Under the pieces are notes generated by a model that saw only the letters and a list, made by a program, of their open reading frames with translations, was not told the origin of the DNA and did no database searches. DNA of 64,000 nucleotides from Ktedonobacterales bacterium (lineage in GTDB: Bacteria; Chloroflexota; Ktedonobacteria; Ktedonobacterales; DATBGS01): the NCBI GenBank assembly GCA_036557285.1, contig DATBHW010000003.1, positions 62,001 through 126,000 of the forward strand, read 5' to 3'. This document shows, in pieces, positions 38,388 to 46,128 of the stretch. Position numbers and translations under genes: made by a program. The stretch's first letter is position 1. Each line of letters starts with the position of its first letter.

Positions 38388-38416
38388 TTGACAAGCAGGG
38401 GCAGTAGCAATACACT
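38388..38416 (+). promoter_or_regulatory. Promoter for the WD40 protein gene
   Basis: TTGACA at 38388-38393 and TACACT at 38411-38416 with a 17-base spacer. The upstream part 38123-38387, between divergent genes, has no other feature. Confidence 0.75.
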
Positions 38417-38541
38417 ATACGGCATGCAAGCCCTGGTAACAAAAATAAACCTATTTGCACTAATCCTATGTATACATAAAGAAAGACGTTCTTCCTCCAG
38501 AGACATGACATCTCTCTGGAGGTTGAAGGAAGGGGCATGGA

Positions 38542-39462
38542 ATGCAGGCGCAGCTAGGGCCAATGCACTCCTACGCTGGGCATACGGGGCCAGTCCTTGC
38601 TATCAATTTCCATCCCAGGATCGAGCGGTTTGCAAGCTGCGGCGCTGATAGCTCCGTCCGACTCTGGATACCAGGCTACAATCAGCCCTCACTCACCCTG
38701 ACCCAGCATAACCAGACTTCCTGGCTCTTTGCGCTCGGCTTTCATCCCAAAATCGAACTGTTGGCTGGCGCATCGGCCACCGGACAGGTCTGGCTGTGGG
38801 ATACCGGCCCCGGCCATTCCGCCGGTATCTGGGGCGGACACGACGCCGAAGCGTTGGCGCTCGCGTTCAGCAGCGATGGAAGTCAGCTAGCCACCGGCTC
38901 GGCAGATGGCACAGTCCTCATCCGCGACAGCCTCAAAGGATCGCGCCTGGGGCGCCTGCTCCACCCCGATACGGTCTGCTCGCTCACCTGGTCGCCAGAC
39001 GACCAGTATCTCCTCACCGGATCGGAAGATGGGCAAACCCGTGTATGGGACGCTGCCAGCGAGCAAATGCTGGCCGTCCTCTACCAGTCCAATGGCTGGG
39101 TGAACAGCGTCGCCTGGAGTCCCAGCGGCCATCTGATCGCCTGTGGCCTGGAAACAGGAGAGGCCATAGTGCTGGAAGCGTCAACAGGGCAACCCCAACA
39201 CATCCTGGAGGGACACACAGCCAGTGTGCTGAGCGTGGCCTTTAGCGCCGATAGCCAGACCCTCGCCACCGGCAGCGCCGACGGCACAGCGCGCCTGTGG
39301 GAAGTCGCCACCGGACACCTGATGGCCGTCGCCGGAAACCATCGCCAGGCCGTCACTGCCGTTGCCTTCTCGCCTCAGATAAAAGAGCGCGATACCTTCT
39401 GGCTTGCCACCGCCAGCCGCGACAGCCTCGTGCGCCTGTGGTCGCTCGCCATCTCGCCATAA
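38542..39462 (+). CDS. WD40 repeat protein
   Basis: 306 residues that are almost entirely seven WD40 blades, from HSYAGHTGPVLAINFHPRIE to LWSLAISP, with GH-type turns and DG-T-RLW-type closing strands. No signal peptide, catalytic domain or membrane helix is present, so it is likely a cytoplasmic interaction scaffold. ATG 38542 is preceded by GAAGGAAGGGG. It is divergent from the membrane-anchored kinase, and the WD40 kinase lies nearby. Confidence 0.85.
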   Translation: MQAQLGPMHSYAGHTGPVLAINFHPRIERFASCGADSSVRLWIPGYNQPSLTLTQHNQTSWLFALGFHPKIELLAGASATGQVWLWDTGPGHSAGIWGGHDAEALALAFSSDGSQLATGSADGTVLIRDSLKGSRLGRLLHPDTVCSLTWSPDDQYLLTGSEDGQTRVWDAASEQMLAVLYQSNGWVNSVAWSPSGHLIACGLETGEAIVLEASTGQPQHILEGHTASVLSVAFSADSQTLATGSADGTARLWEVATGHLMAVAGNHRQAVTAVAFSPQIKERDTFWLATASRDSLVRLWSLAISP

Positions 39463-39501
39463 AGAGGCAAACATTGCAATTACTTTCTGTAGCTCTAACC
39501 C

Positions 39502-39530
39502 TTGACGTATTGCACGCATTATGATAAGAT
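39502..39530 (+). promoter_or_regulatory. Promoter giving a leaderless ribbon-helix-helix/tnpB transcript
   Basis: TTGACG at 39502-39507 and TAAGAT at 39525-39530 with a 17-base spacer. The predicted start of transcription (about 39537) coincides with the ATG of the small gene, leaving no ribosome-binding leader. Confidence 0.6.
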
Positions 39531-39536
39531 GTGTGC

Positions 39537-39713
39537 ATGAGTACCCCGTCTTACATCACGTTGCGTATCCATCCAGAAACACACCGAAAACTGCGCCTCA
39601 TTGCCGCGCTTGCCAATGAACGCATCATTGGCAGTCTTGAACGTATGGCAACCCAGGAACTGGCCCGCTTAGAAGCCGAACGAGCTAAAGAGCAGAAGGA
39701 GCCGCATGTATAA
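39537..39713 (+). CDS. Ribbon-helix-helix-like small protein partner of TnpB
   Basis: 58 residues: SYITLRIHPETHRKLRLIAAL is a typical RHH beta strand plus first helix, then a second helix (IIGSLERMATQELARLEAER) and a basic tail. RHH proteins dimerise and bind DNA through the strand. The stop codon lies inside the tnpB start region (overlap of 8 bases), so the two are co-translated. It may repress the shared promoter or act with TnpB. Such a pair is not the usual TnpA/TnpB arrangement. Confidence 0.7.
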   Translation: MSTPSYITLRIHPETHRKLRLIAALANERIIGSLERMATQELARLEAERAKEQKEPHV

Positions 39714-40923
39714 CGTCCGGCGCGTCTCTCTGGGCAGGACAGCACAACTGGACACACTGGCTCATGCTTGTGGCGAGTTGTACAGCCAGACGGTGGTTTC
39801 CTACTGGCGCATGGTGCGCAAGCAGAGCCTTTGGCTCAAGCCAAAACATCTCATGCGCTGGCACACGTCTCCACTGCTCCATGCCCATACCTCTGATGCG
39901 TGCGTGCAATCCTTCTTTGCCGCTCTGAACTCTTGGAGAGAACGGCGGAAAACCGACCCCAGAGCCAGACCCCCACGCAAGCGCAAGTGGTACTTTCGCA
40001 TCGAGTATAAAAACACAGCCATGCGCCATAGAGATGGCCTGCTCACCCTCTCTAATGGCCGGGGCAATACACCGCTGGTGTTAGATTGGCCCTGGCAAAC
40101 GCCTAAGACGCTGGTCATTCGCTGGGTCGGCACGCAGTACGAAGCCATTGCCACCTATCGCCAGACTGAGGCAGACTGTCAGCCTATTGGCACAGCAGTG
40201 GCTGGGATTGATCTCGGCGAAATCCATCTGGCGGTGGCCCATGATGGACAGCGGACCTTCATTGCCAATGGGCGACTCTTGCGGGCCAAACGGCGCTATC
40301 AGAATAAGCTCAAAGGACGCCCTTCTTCCCTGATCAACACCAAGAAGAAGGGCAGTCACCGTAGGAAGCGGCTGGTCCGCTCCAAGCGGAAACAACTGGC
40401 GAAACTCAAACACCAGATACGTGAGATCGAACACAAGCAAACCAGCAGGCTTATTACCACGCTCCATGAGAGAGGCGTGCAAAGGCTGGTGATTGGCGAT
40501 GTGCGCGACATTCGACAGGACAACGATAAAGGGGCGGTTGCCAACCAGAAGATACACCAATGGTCCGCAGGCAAAGTCCGCTTCTATCTCACCTACAAGG
40601 CCGAGCGACACGGCATGCAGGCGGTGTTACAGGATGAACACCATACGAGCAAGACGTGTCCGGTCTGTGGGCAGCGACGGAAGTCTGTACCCAAGGGCCG
40701 GGTGTTCACCTGCCCGCATCCTGCCTGTCGCTTCTCGTATCACCGGGATGGCGTAGGAGCTATCAATATCAGGGCCAAGTATCGCGGGGAGTTAGGTATC
40801 CCCCGCGTAGTTGGGGAGATGGCGCCCCCCACTGGACTGCGCTATACAGCACACGTCCGGTGTAGCTCGCTGCCGCTGGATGGACACCAGCAACCAGAGT
40901 GGCGAGAAGCCGCTGGGTTGTAA
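39706..40923 (+). CDS. tnpB: TnpB-type RNA-guided nuclease with displaced RuvC glutamate
   Basis: 405 residues. RuvC-I Asp is D169 (AGIDLGEIHLAVA); RuvC-III Asp is D348 (YHRDGVGAINI); the zinc ribbon is CPVCG...CPHPAC. At RuvC-II the usual I-E-D-L reads VIGDVRDI, so the canonical Glu is Gly264. Glu311, 47 residues later in QDEHHTSKTC, is placed like the alternative glutamate described for Fanzor-type and some TnpB nucleases. No tnpA lies nearby. It shares a transcript with the RHH gene. The element's outer ends could not be set. A guide RNA would be expected over the 3' end and into 40924-40958. Confidence 0.85.
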   Translation: MYNVRRVSLGRTAQLDTLAHACGELYSQTVVSYWRMVRKQSLWLKPKHLMRWHTSPLLHAHTSDACVQSFFAALNSWRERRKTDPRARPPRKRKWYFRIEYKNTAMRHRDGLLTLSNGRGNTPLVLDWPWQTPKTLVIRWVGTQYEAIATYRQTEADCQPIGTAVAGIDLGEIHLAVAHDGQRTFIANGRLLRAKRRYQNKLKGRPSSLINTKKKGSHRRKRLVRSKRKQLAKLKHQIREIEHKQTSRLITTLHERGVQRLVIGDVRDIRQDNDKGAVANQKIHQWSAGKVRFYLTYKAERHGMQAVLQDEHHTSKTCPVCGQRRKSVPKGRVFTCPHPACRFSYHRDGVGAINIRAKYRGELGIPRVVGEMAPPTGLRYTAHVRCSSLPLDGHQQPEWREAAGL

Positions 40924-40970
40924 CCTACGCGGAGCGTCACAGCCGCCGACCACAGTGATATACTGTGTAC

Positions 40971-41250
40971 ATCACAATCGAAGACAGGGCCGATGAAAGG
41001 GACAAAGCGCACCAATCGCCACAGCGAGCTAAGGAGAGTGCAAGCTTAGCACAGCGAACGACGCGCGAGCCACCCTGGAGGTCGATACATAACCCGGCTT
41101 TCAACCCGTTGTACCATCCATCTGATCCAGGTACGACCCGTTGAGGGTATTGAAACGGGCAGAGCGGGAGCCTTCTGGCTCCAAGCGAGGTGGTACCACG
41201 GGCTTTCCGGCCCGCCCTCAGCAATTGCTGAGGGCGGGCCTTTTGTTTGG
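40971..41250 (+). promoter_or_regulatory. T-box riboswitch (alanine) upstream of alaS
   Basis: A -10-like TATACT (40959-40964) precedes a structured leader. Stem I shows a GATGAAAGGGACAAAGCGC segment and a distal loop GTGCAAGCTTAG like known T-boxes. Stem III is GGAGCC-TTCT-GGCTCC. The T-box AAGCGAGGTGGTACCACGG (41183-41201) contains TGGT, which pairs with ACCA and suits the A discriminator of tRNA-Ala. A terminator follows. Uncharged tRNA would stabilise the antiterminator and turn on alaS. The specifier codon was not fixed; GCG and GCC candidates exist in the 3' side of stem I. Confidence 0.85.
41209..41248 (+). terminator. T-box-controlled intrinsic terminator
   Basis: The 32 bases 41209-41240 (GGCCCGCCCTCAGCAA and its exact inverse) form a perfect palindrome, followed by TTTTGTTT. 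Its left arm overlaps the sequence that would pair with the T-box in the antiterminator. Confidence 0.88.
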
Positions 41251-41297
41251 TCATGCGCGTTTTCACTGTCTAAATGTCTATAAGAAAGGACGATCCT

Positions 41298-43145
41298 ATG
41301 ACTGGCGAGGAGTTACGGCAATCTTTTCTCACCTTCTTTGCGGAGCGCGGCCATGCCATCATCCCCTCAGCGCCGCTCGTACCCGAAAACGACCCGACCG
41401 CCCTATTCATCAGCGCCGGGATGCAGCCGCTGGTCCCCTATCTGCTCGGCGAAAGCCATCCCAAGGGTCGGCGGCTGGCGGACGTGCAAAAATGTCTGCG
41501 CACCGACGACATCGAAGAAGTGGGCGACATCAGCCACAACACCTTCTTTGAGATGCTGGGCTTCTGGTCCCTGGGCGATTACTGGAAACAGGACTCGCTG
41601 CGCTGGACACTGGACTGGTTCACTCGCGTGCTGGGGCTGGAGCAGGAGCGCATCTCCTTCACCGTCTTTGCGGGCGACGACGACGCCCCCCGCGACGACG
41701 AGGCCGCGCAGGTCTGGCTGAGCCTGGGCATCCCCCAGGAGCGCATCTATTACCTGCCCAAAAAAGACAACTGGTGGGGACCGGCGGGCAAGACTGGCCC
41801 CTGCGGCCCCGACTCCGAACTCTTCTACGACACAGGCCGCCCCAAACACGGCCCCGATTGCCAGCCCGGCTGCGGCTGCGGCAAATATATCGAGATCGGC
41901 AACAACGTCTTCCTGCAATACACCAAAACGACTGAAGGCGCGTTCAAGCCGCTGGCGCAGCGCAGCATAGATGTCGGCCTGGGTCTGGAGCGCACCCTTT
42001 GTGTCATTACCCACGTTGAGGATGTCTACACCACTGATCTTTTTGCGCCCATCGTCGAGCGCATCCACGCCCTGTGCCAGCGCGGCCAGGCGTTCCTCGC
42101 GCCAGAGCAAGAGCAGCGCCTGACACGCATCACCGCCGATCACCTGCGCGCGGCCACCTTTATGATCGCCGATGGCGTCACGCCCAGCAACGTCGAGCAG
42201 GGCTACATCTGCCGCCGCTTGATTCGCCGCGCGGTGCGCTGCGGCCACGAACTGGGCATCCCAGGCGCGGGCGCGCGAGCGAGCGCAGCGAGCGAGACGA
42301 CGGGGCACCAGCCGAGGCAAGCGCCCGCCGCCGAAATAGCGCGCGTGGTCATCAGCCACTATGGGCAGAGTTACCCTGAACTCACCCAGCGCCAGCAGCA
42401 GATTCTCGCCGCGCTAGGGCGCGAAGAAGAACGCTTCAGCCAGACGCTGGCGCGCGGGCTGCGCGAGTTCCAGAAGCTAGAGGAAGGGTTGCGCCAGCGC
42501 GGCGAAAATCTGCTGGCGGGCGAAGCCGTCTTCCGCCTCTTCGACACGTTTGGCTTCCCGCCGACCCTGACAGCGGAACTGGCCCAGGAACGCGGCCTGA
42601 GCGTTGACCTGGATGGCTTCGATCTCCTCTTCAAGCAGCATCAGGAACGCTCCCGCCAGGCCAACGAAGGCCGCTTTGCTGGCGGCCTGGCTGACCACAG
42701 CGAGCGCACCACCCAACTGCACACCGCCACCCACCTGCTTCAACAGGCGCTGCGCGACGTGCTGGGTCCGCATGTGCGCCAGATGGGCAGCAACATCACC
42801 ACCGAGCGGCTGCGCTTCGACTTCGCGCACCCCAAGAAACTGACACCCGAAGAAGTCGGGCGCGTCGAAGAGATCGTCAATCAGCAGATCGCGCGCGACC
42901 TTCAGACACAGATGCAGATGATGCCTTTGCAGCAGGCGCTTGATCAGGGCGCGCTCGCCTTCTTTGGCGAACGCTACGCCGATACCGTCAAAGTCTACAA
43001 AATTGGCGATTATTCGATGGAGGTCTGCGGCGGCCCCCACGTCTCCCATACCGGCGGCCTGGGGCGCTTCAAGATCACCAGAGCCGAATCCATCGGCCAG
43101 GGCGTGCAGCGCGTCCGCGCCGACTTGATCGAAGAGCCAGCCTAA
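41298..43145 (+). CDS. alaS: Alanyl-tRNA synthetase, short form lacking the C-Ala domain
   Basis: 615 residues from ATG 41298 (AAAGGA seven bases upstream). It charges tRNA-Ala. Class II catalytic motifs appear in FISAGMQPLVPYLLGE, DVQKCLRTDDIEEVGDISHN and VGLGLERTLCVI. The editing domain has HTATHLLQQALRDVLG and CGGPHVSHTGGLGRFKI, that is HxxxH and CxxxH. The chain ends just after the editing domain, about 250 residues shorter than the common 870-residue enzyme, so the C-terminal oligomerisation/C-Ala domain is absent. The GMQPLVPYLLGE type resembles the short AlaRS class seen in some Chloroflexota and candidate-phyla bacteria. Residues about 323-345 are an in-frame copy of a dispersed repeat. 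Controlled by the T-box upstream. Confidence 0.93.
   Translation: MTGEELRQSFLTFFAERGHAIIPSAPLVPENDPTALFISAGMQPLVPYLLGESHPKGRRLADVQKCLRTDDIEEVGDISHNTFFEMLGFWSLGDYWKQDSLRWTLDWFTRVLGLEQERISFTVFAGDDDAPRDDEAAQVWLSLGIPQERIYYLPKKDNWWGPAGKTGPCGPDSELFYDTGRPKHGPDCQPGCGCGKYIEIGNNVFLQYTKTTEGAFKPLAQRSIDVGLGLERTLCVITHVEDVYTTDLFAPIVERIHALCQRGQAFLAPEQEQRLTRITADHLRAATFMIADGVTPSNVEQGYICRRLIRRAVRCGHELGIPGAGARASAASETTGHQPRQAPAAEIARVVISHYGQSYPELTQRQQQILAALGREEERFSQTLARGLREFQKLEEGLRQRGENLLAGEAVFRLFDTFGFPPTLTAELAQERGLSVDLDGFDLLFKQHQERSRQANEGRFAGGLADHSERTTQLHTATHLLQQALRDVLGPHVRQMGSNITTERLRFDFAHPKKLTPEEVGRVEEIVNQQIARDLQTQMQMMPLQQALDQGALAFFGERYADTVKVYKIGDYSMEVCGGPHVSHTGGLGRFKITRAESIGQGVQRVRADLIEEPA
42264..42332 (+). 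repeat. In-frame dispersed repeat inside alaS
   Basis: 69 bases, 23 codons (translating to GAGARASAASETTGHQPRQA and PAA). It matches the intergenic copy at 32761-32829 at 67 of 69 bases. It sits between the conserved RRAVRCGHELGIP segment and EIARVVISHYGQSYPEL, where other AlaRS have a short variable loop. Confidence 0.9.
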
Positions 43146-43205
43146 AGCCGCTGCGCGAACAGCATGCCCCCCGCGTGTACCCCAGCGTGGGGGGCAGAGG
43201 GGGGC

Positions 43206-43236
43206 TGCGTGTACCGCCGCCGTCCCTGGCGGCGCC
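43206..43236. repeat. Half-copy of the GTACCGCCGCC repeat
   Basis: TGCGTGTACCGCCGCCGTCC followed by CTGGCGGCG, a left-end unit of the dispersed family, lies in the 155-base space downstream of alaS. Confidence 0.55.
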
Positions 43237-43594
43237 CGGTGGGGGGTGTGGCGCACACCGCGAACATCGCAGCGCAAAAAAACCGCCAGGGAAAAAGCGT
43301 CTATCCCTGCCCTGCGCTCAGGCCCAGGCGCTCGCGGATTTGCTCCAGCGTATCAGTCCCTGCATGGCTTATGACCCCTTTAAGAGTGGCTTCATCGGCA
43401 GCCTTGAGCGCCTGAATAAACTCCCCACTTAGCGCCCCAAAGCGTCCCTCCAGGCCGCCACGAAGCGTCTCTATCCTCTCATCAGCTTTTGCCTCTTTGA
43501 CCAGAATAGGATACAAAGGCGACTCTTTCATGAGACGTGCGCGGCGGATACCCACGCGCTTGCGGCGTGGGAGGAAGCCGCGCCCTCCTTCCGC

Positions 43595-43630
43595 TTGGCT
43601 TGTAACCTCTAGTATTCTACAATACTAGAG
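43595..43630 (+). promoter_or_regulatory. tnpB promoter overlapped by a perfect hairpin
   Basis: TTGGCT (43595-43600) and TACAAT (43618-43623), 17-base spacer; transcription would begin at or beside the ATG at 43631. A perfect 10-bp inverted repeat, CTCTAGTATT (43607-43616) and AATACTAGAG (43621-43630), spans the -10 and abuts the start codon. It may be an operator for self-repression. Confidence 0.6.
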
Positions 43631-44953
43631 ATGGAAACAACGATTACCGCCAAACTGAAATTGACGCTGACCAGCGAGCAGTTTCACGCGCTCCGGCAGA
43701 CGCAACTCGCCTACCGGGACGTGCTGAATCTCGTGAGCAAGCATGCCTTTGCGCACGGCAAGACGAGCAACAGCCGCCGCCTGCATCATGATTTGTACGA
43801 CCGGGTACGCGGCGAATACCGCCTGCCCTCGCAAATGGCATGCAGTGTGTTCCGGCAGGTGGGAGCCACGTACAAAGCGCTCTGGAGGAAGTGGCGCAAG
43901 GATCAGGAAGCCTTGAAGGCGGGCTATACCAAGAAACGCTTCAAAGGGCTGGATGACGCGCCGAAGTACGTCTCGCCTACGCTCACCTACGTCTATGGGC
44001 ATGACTATTCGTTCAGGACCGGGCAGGAGGTGAGCATCCTCACGCTCACCGGGCGTGTCCGCGTCCCCTACCAGGGCTGGAACCGACATGTTACCTTGCT
44101 TGGGCATGGAGCCATCATCGGCGGGGCGAAGCTCTGGTATGATCGCGCCCGGAAGCGCTTCTATCTGCTGGTCAGCTTGACTATCCAGACCCCTGACCCG
44201 CTGCCCACCCAAGCGCGCCAGATCATCGGCGTGGACGTGGGGCAACGGTATCTTGCCACCGTTGCCACGCTTGGGAAAGGGGTACAATTTTTCTCTGGCA
44301 AGGCCGTCCGCGCCAGAGCAGACCACTATGCACGGCTGCAAAAACGCCTCCAACGCAAAGGCACTCGCAGCGCCACGCGGCGACGCATCGCCATTGGCGC
44401 ACGAGAGAGACGGTTGAAGTTGGAGACCAATCACACCATCAGCAAGCACATGCTGGACTCCCATCCACACAGTGTGATCGGCCTGGAAGACCTGACGGGC
44501 ATTCGAGACAGAACCAAACGCACACACGGGAAGAAGGCCAGCCGGAAGCAACGCAGAGCGAACCAACACGCGAGCCGCTGGGCCTTTGCCGAGTTGCACG
44601 ACCTGCTGATCTATAAGGCCCACCTGGCAGGCTCCCTCTGCATCAAGGTGGATGCCGACTACACCAGTCAGGCGTGTCCGCGTTGCGGCCATACGAGCAA
44701 AGGCAATCGCCCGAAGAAGGGGCTGCTCTTTTGTTGCGAAGTCTGCCATTACACCCTCCATGCTGATCTGGTGGGGGCCAGAAACATTAGCTTGCGAACG
44801 CTCTGTATCCGGCAAGCCTGGATACAGACGGGGCAGGTGTCAACTGCCCCTGATGGAACGGACGTTGAAGCCAAAGCCGCGCGCCTTACGAGGTACGCGG
44901 AATTGCGGTGGAGTCCGGTTCCAAGCTCCCTGCCTTTAGGCGGGAGTATTTGA
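43631..44953 (+). CDS. tnpB: TnpB-type RNA-guided nuclease, canonical RuvC
   Basis: 440 residues. RuvC residues are all present: D202 (IIGVDVGQRYLA), E286 (VIGLEDLTGI) and D379 (LHADLVGARNI), with zinc ribbon CPRCG...CEVC. The N-terminal part shows the usual helical REC-like and WED-like segments. The last residues (SSLPLGGSI) are encoded by the right-end hairpin, as in related IS1341-type elements. It probably cuts at TTCAT-flanked sites and helps keep the element in the population. The start at ATG 43631 has no Shine-Dalgarno sequence, matching a leaderless mRNA. Confidence 0.9.
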   Translation: METTITAKLKLTLTSEQFHALRQTQLAYRDVLNLVSKHAFAHGKTSNSRRLHHDLYDRVRGEYRLPSQMACSVFRQVGATYKALWRKWRKDQEALKAGYTKKRFKGLDDAPKYVSPTLTYVYGHDYSFRTGQEVSILTLTGRVRVPYQGWNRHVTLLGHGAIIGGAKLWYDRARKRFYLLVSLTIQTPDPLPTQARQIIGVDVGQRYLATVATLGKGVQFFSGKAVRARADHYARLQKRLQRKGTRSATRRRIAIGARERRLKLETNHTISKHMLDSHPHSVIGLEDLTGIRDRTKRTHGKKASRKQRRANQHASRWAFAELHDLLIYKAHLAGSLCIKVDADYTSQACPRCGHTSKGNRPKKGLLFCCEVCHYTLHADLVGARNISLRTLCIRQAWIQTGQVSTAPDGTDVEAKAARLTRYAELRWSPVPSSLPLGGSI

Positions 44954-44988
44954 CAAAGTCCATGTTGCCCATATCGTATCTACTGTTC

Positions 44989-46002
44989 TTATGCTGAAAG
45001 ACCGCCTGCGGCCAGAAACTGCGCGGTTTCGGCCAGCCTCGTTGAGTAACCCAACTCGTTGTCATACCAGGCGGCAACCGACACCATCGTGCCATCCAGC
45101 ACATCAACAAGGGGCAGGTCTATCAACGAAGAATGCAAATCGCCCACCACCCGACACGAAGCATATTCCTCCTCCAGCACACCCATGATGCCTTTGAGCG
45201 GGGCGCTGGCTGCCGCCCTGCGGAACGCATCGCACACTTCCTCTTTTGAGGTACTGCGCTCCACAAGAACATTCAACTCCACAATGCTGCCGGTACGTAC
45301 CGGCACCCGGTAGGCTTTTCCCGTAATCGCCAGGTCCGGCCAGATGAAGCGCAGCGCCCTGGCCGCCCCGGAAGCAGAAGGAATGATGTTTTCAGCCGCC
45401 GCCCACGAATCGCGGCGGTCCCGCATCGGCTGATCGGTGAGCGACTGTGTATTGGTGTAGGCATGGACGGTAGAAAAGAAGCCGGTTTTAATGCCGAACG
45501 TCTCCAGCAGCACCTTCACCACCGGAGCCAGCGCATTCGTCGTGCAGCTTGCCATACTGATAATGTGCTGTTCTTTCGGGTTGTAGGCATCCAGATTGAT
45601 CCCTGGCAGCAGCACCGCGTCACAGTCCTGCAACGTCTTGCTGGGCGCGCTGACCAGCACCTTTTTTGCGCCGCGATCCAGATGCTCCTGCGCAGCCGCC
45701 CTGGTCGTTGCCCTGCCGGTAGCGTCAACCACCACCTCCACCCCTAGCGCCCGCCAATCTGGCAGAGCGTGCGTCGAATCAATAAACTGCATCTCGCGGG
45801 TACCAATGGCGAGCGTGCTGCCTTCAGTCCTGACGGCTTCAGGCCAGCGCCCATAATTGGTATCCACCGCAAACAGGACCGCAAGCGTCGGCAAGTCCTT
45901 AATATCGGAGAGCGAAACCGGCGTAAAGCGATTGCCGCTCAGCGCCGCCTTCAAGGTGGACCGTCCGATTCTGCCAAAACCGTGAATAGCGATAGTCCCC
46001 AT
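44989..46002 (-). CDS. gap: Glyceraldehyde-3-phosphate dehydrogenase, type I
   Basis: 337 residues. The NAD domain opens with IAIHGFGRIGRSTLKAAL. The catalytic Cys is in MASCTTNALAPVVKVL; the active-site His is in TVHAYTNTQSLTDQP; the C-terminal NELGYSTRLAETA is typical. The adenine-ribose specificity residue lies in SLSDIKDLPTLAVLFAVDTNYGRW, which has Ser-Asp where NAD enzymes usually have an N-D motif, so cofactor preference is uncertain. It catalyses the phosphorylating oxidation of G3P in glycolysis. The small gene that followed it has been split by an IS element. Confidence 0.93.
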   Translation of the reverse strand: MGTIAIHGFGRIGRSTLKAALSGNRFTPVSLSDIKDLPTLAVLFAVDTNYGRWPEAVRTEGSTLAIGTREMQFIDSTHALPDWRALGVEVVVDATGRATTRAAAQEHLDRGAKKVLVSAPSKTLQDCDAVLLPGINLDAYNPKEQHIISMASCTTNALAPVVKVLLETFGIKTGFFSTVHAYTNTQSLTDQPMRDRRDSWAAAENIIPSASGAARALRFIWPDLAITGKAYRVPVRTGSIVELNVLVERSTSKEEVCDAFRRAAASAPLKGIMGVLEEEYASCRVVGDLHSSLIDLPLVDVLDGTMVSVAAWYDNELGYSTRLAETAQFLAAGGLSA

Positions 46003-46066
46003 CGTAGCCTCTTTCTGTAAATGCTCTTAGAGCGCCTCACACACCCTCCGCACGAGCAGGGGCAGG

Positions 46067-46092
46067 GTTGTAGCGCCGTCCTTCCAGGCGGC
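46067..46092. repeat. Half-copy of the TGTAGCGCC repeat
   Basis: TTGTAGCGCCGTCCTTCCAG followed by GCGGC, one arm of the dispersed palindrome, between gap and the adenosine deaminase gene. Confidence 0.5.
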
Positions 46093-46128
46093 AGGGGTGG
46101 GGCCAACCGTCGGTTGTGTGAGGCATTC

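Larger units (their letters stand above)
43532..44954 (+). mobile_element. IS200/IS605-family TnpB-only element, ends defined
   Basis: 1423 bases. The left end begins directly after TTCAT (43527-43531) and has a subterminal hairpin CCCACGC...GCGTGGG (43551-43571). The right end carries the hairpin CTCCC-T-GCC-TTTA-GGC-GGGAG (44926-44946) inside the tnpB 3' end and stops at TTTGAC (44949-44954). No target duplication is needed, as expected for single-strand transposition. There is no tnpA, so it depends on a transposase elsewhere. TTCAT would be the target motif for insertion and for TnpB. Confidence 0.82.
43301..44972 (-). pseudogene. Small gene downstream of gap, split by an IS200/IS605-type element
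   Basis: Removing 43532-44954 joins 44955-44972 to 43301-43531 in one frame: MGNMDF followed by MKESPLYPILVKEAKADERI and the rest, 82 codons ending at 43301. The reconstructed frame starts 17 bases after the gap stop codon on the same strand. The protein is helical and charged; its C-terminal half (LEGRFGALSGEFIQALKAA, TLEQIRERLG) resembles the tail of Rpn/DUF4351-type proteins, weakly. The distal 76 codons keep an ATG (43529-43531) but no ribosome site, so the gene is probably inactive. Confidence 0.65.

Noticed and set aside
42264-42332. Possible insertion sequence or intein in alaS
   Set aside because: Too short, no splicing motifs or transposase. The match to intergenic palindromes explains it as a dispersed repeat.
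43631-44953. Idea that this TnpB is a nuclease-dead regulator (TldR-like)
   Set aside because: All three RuvC acidic residues are present and the element has intact ends.
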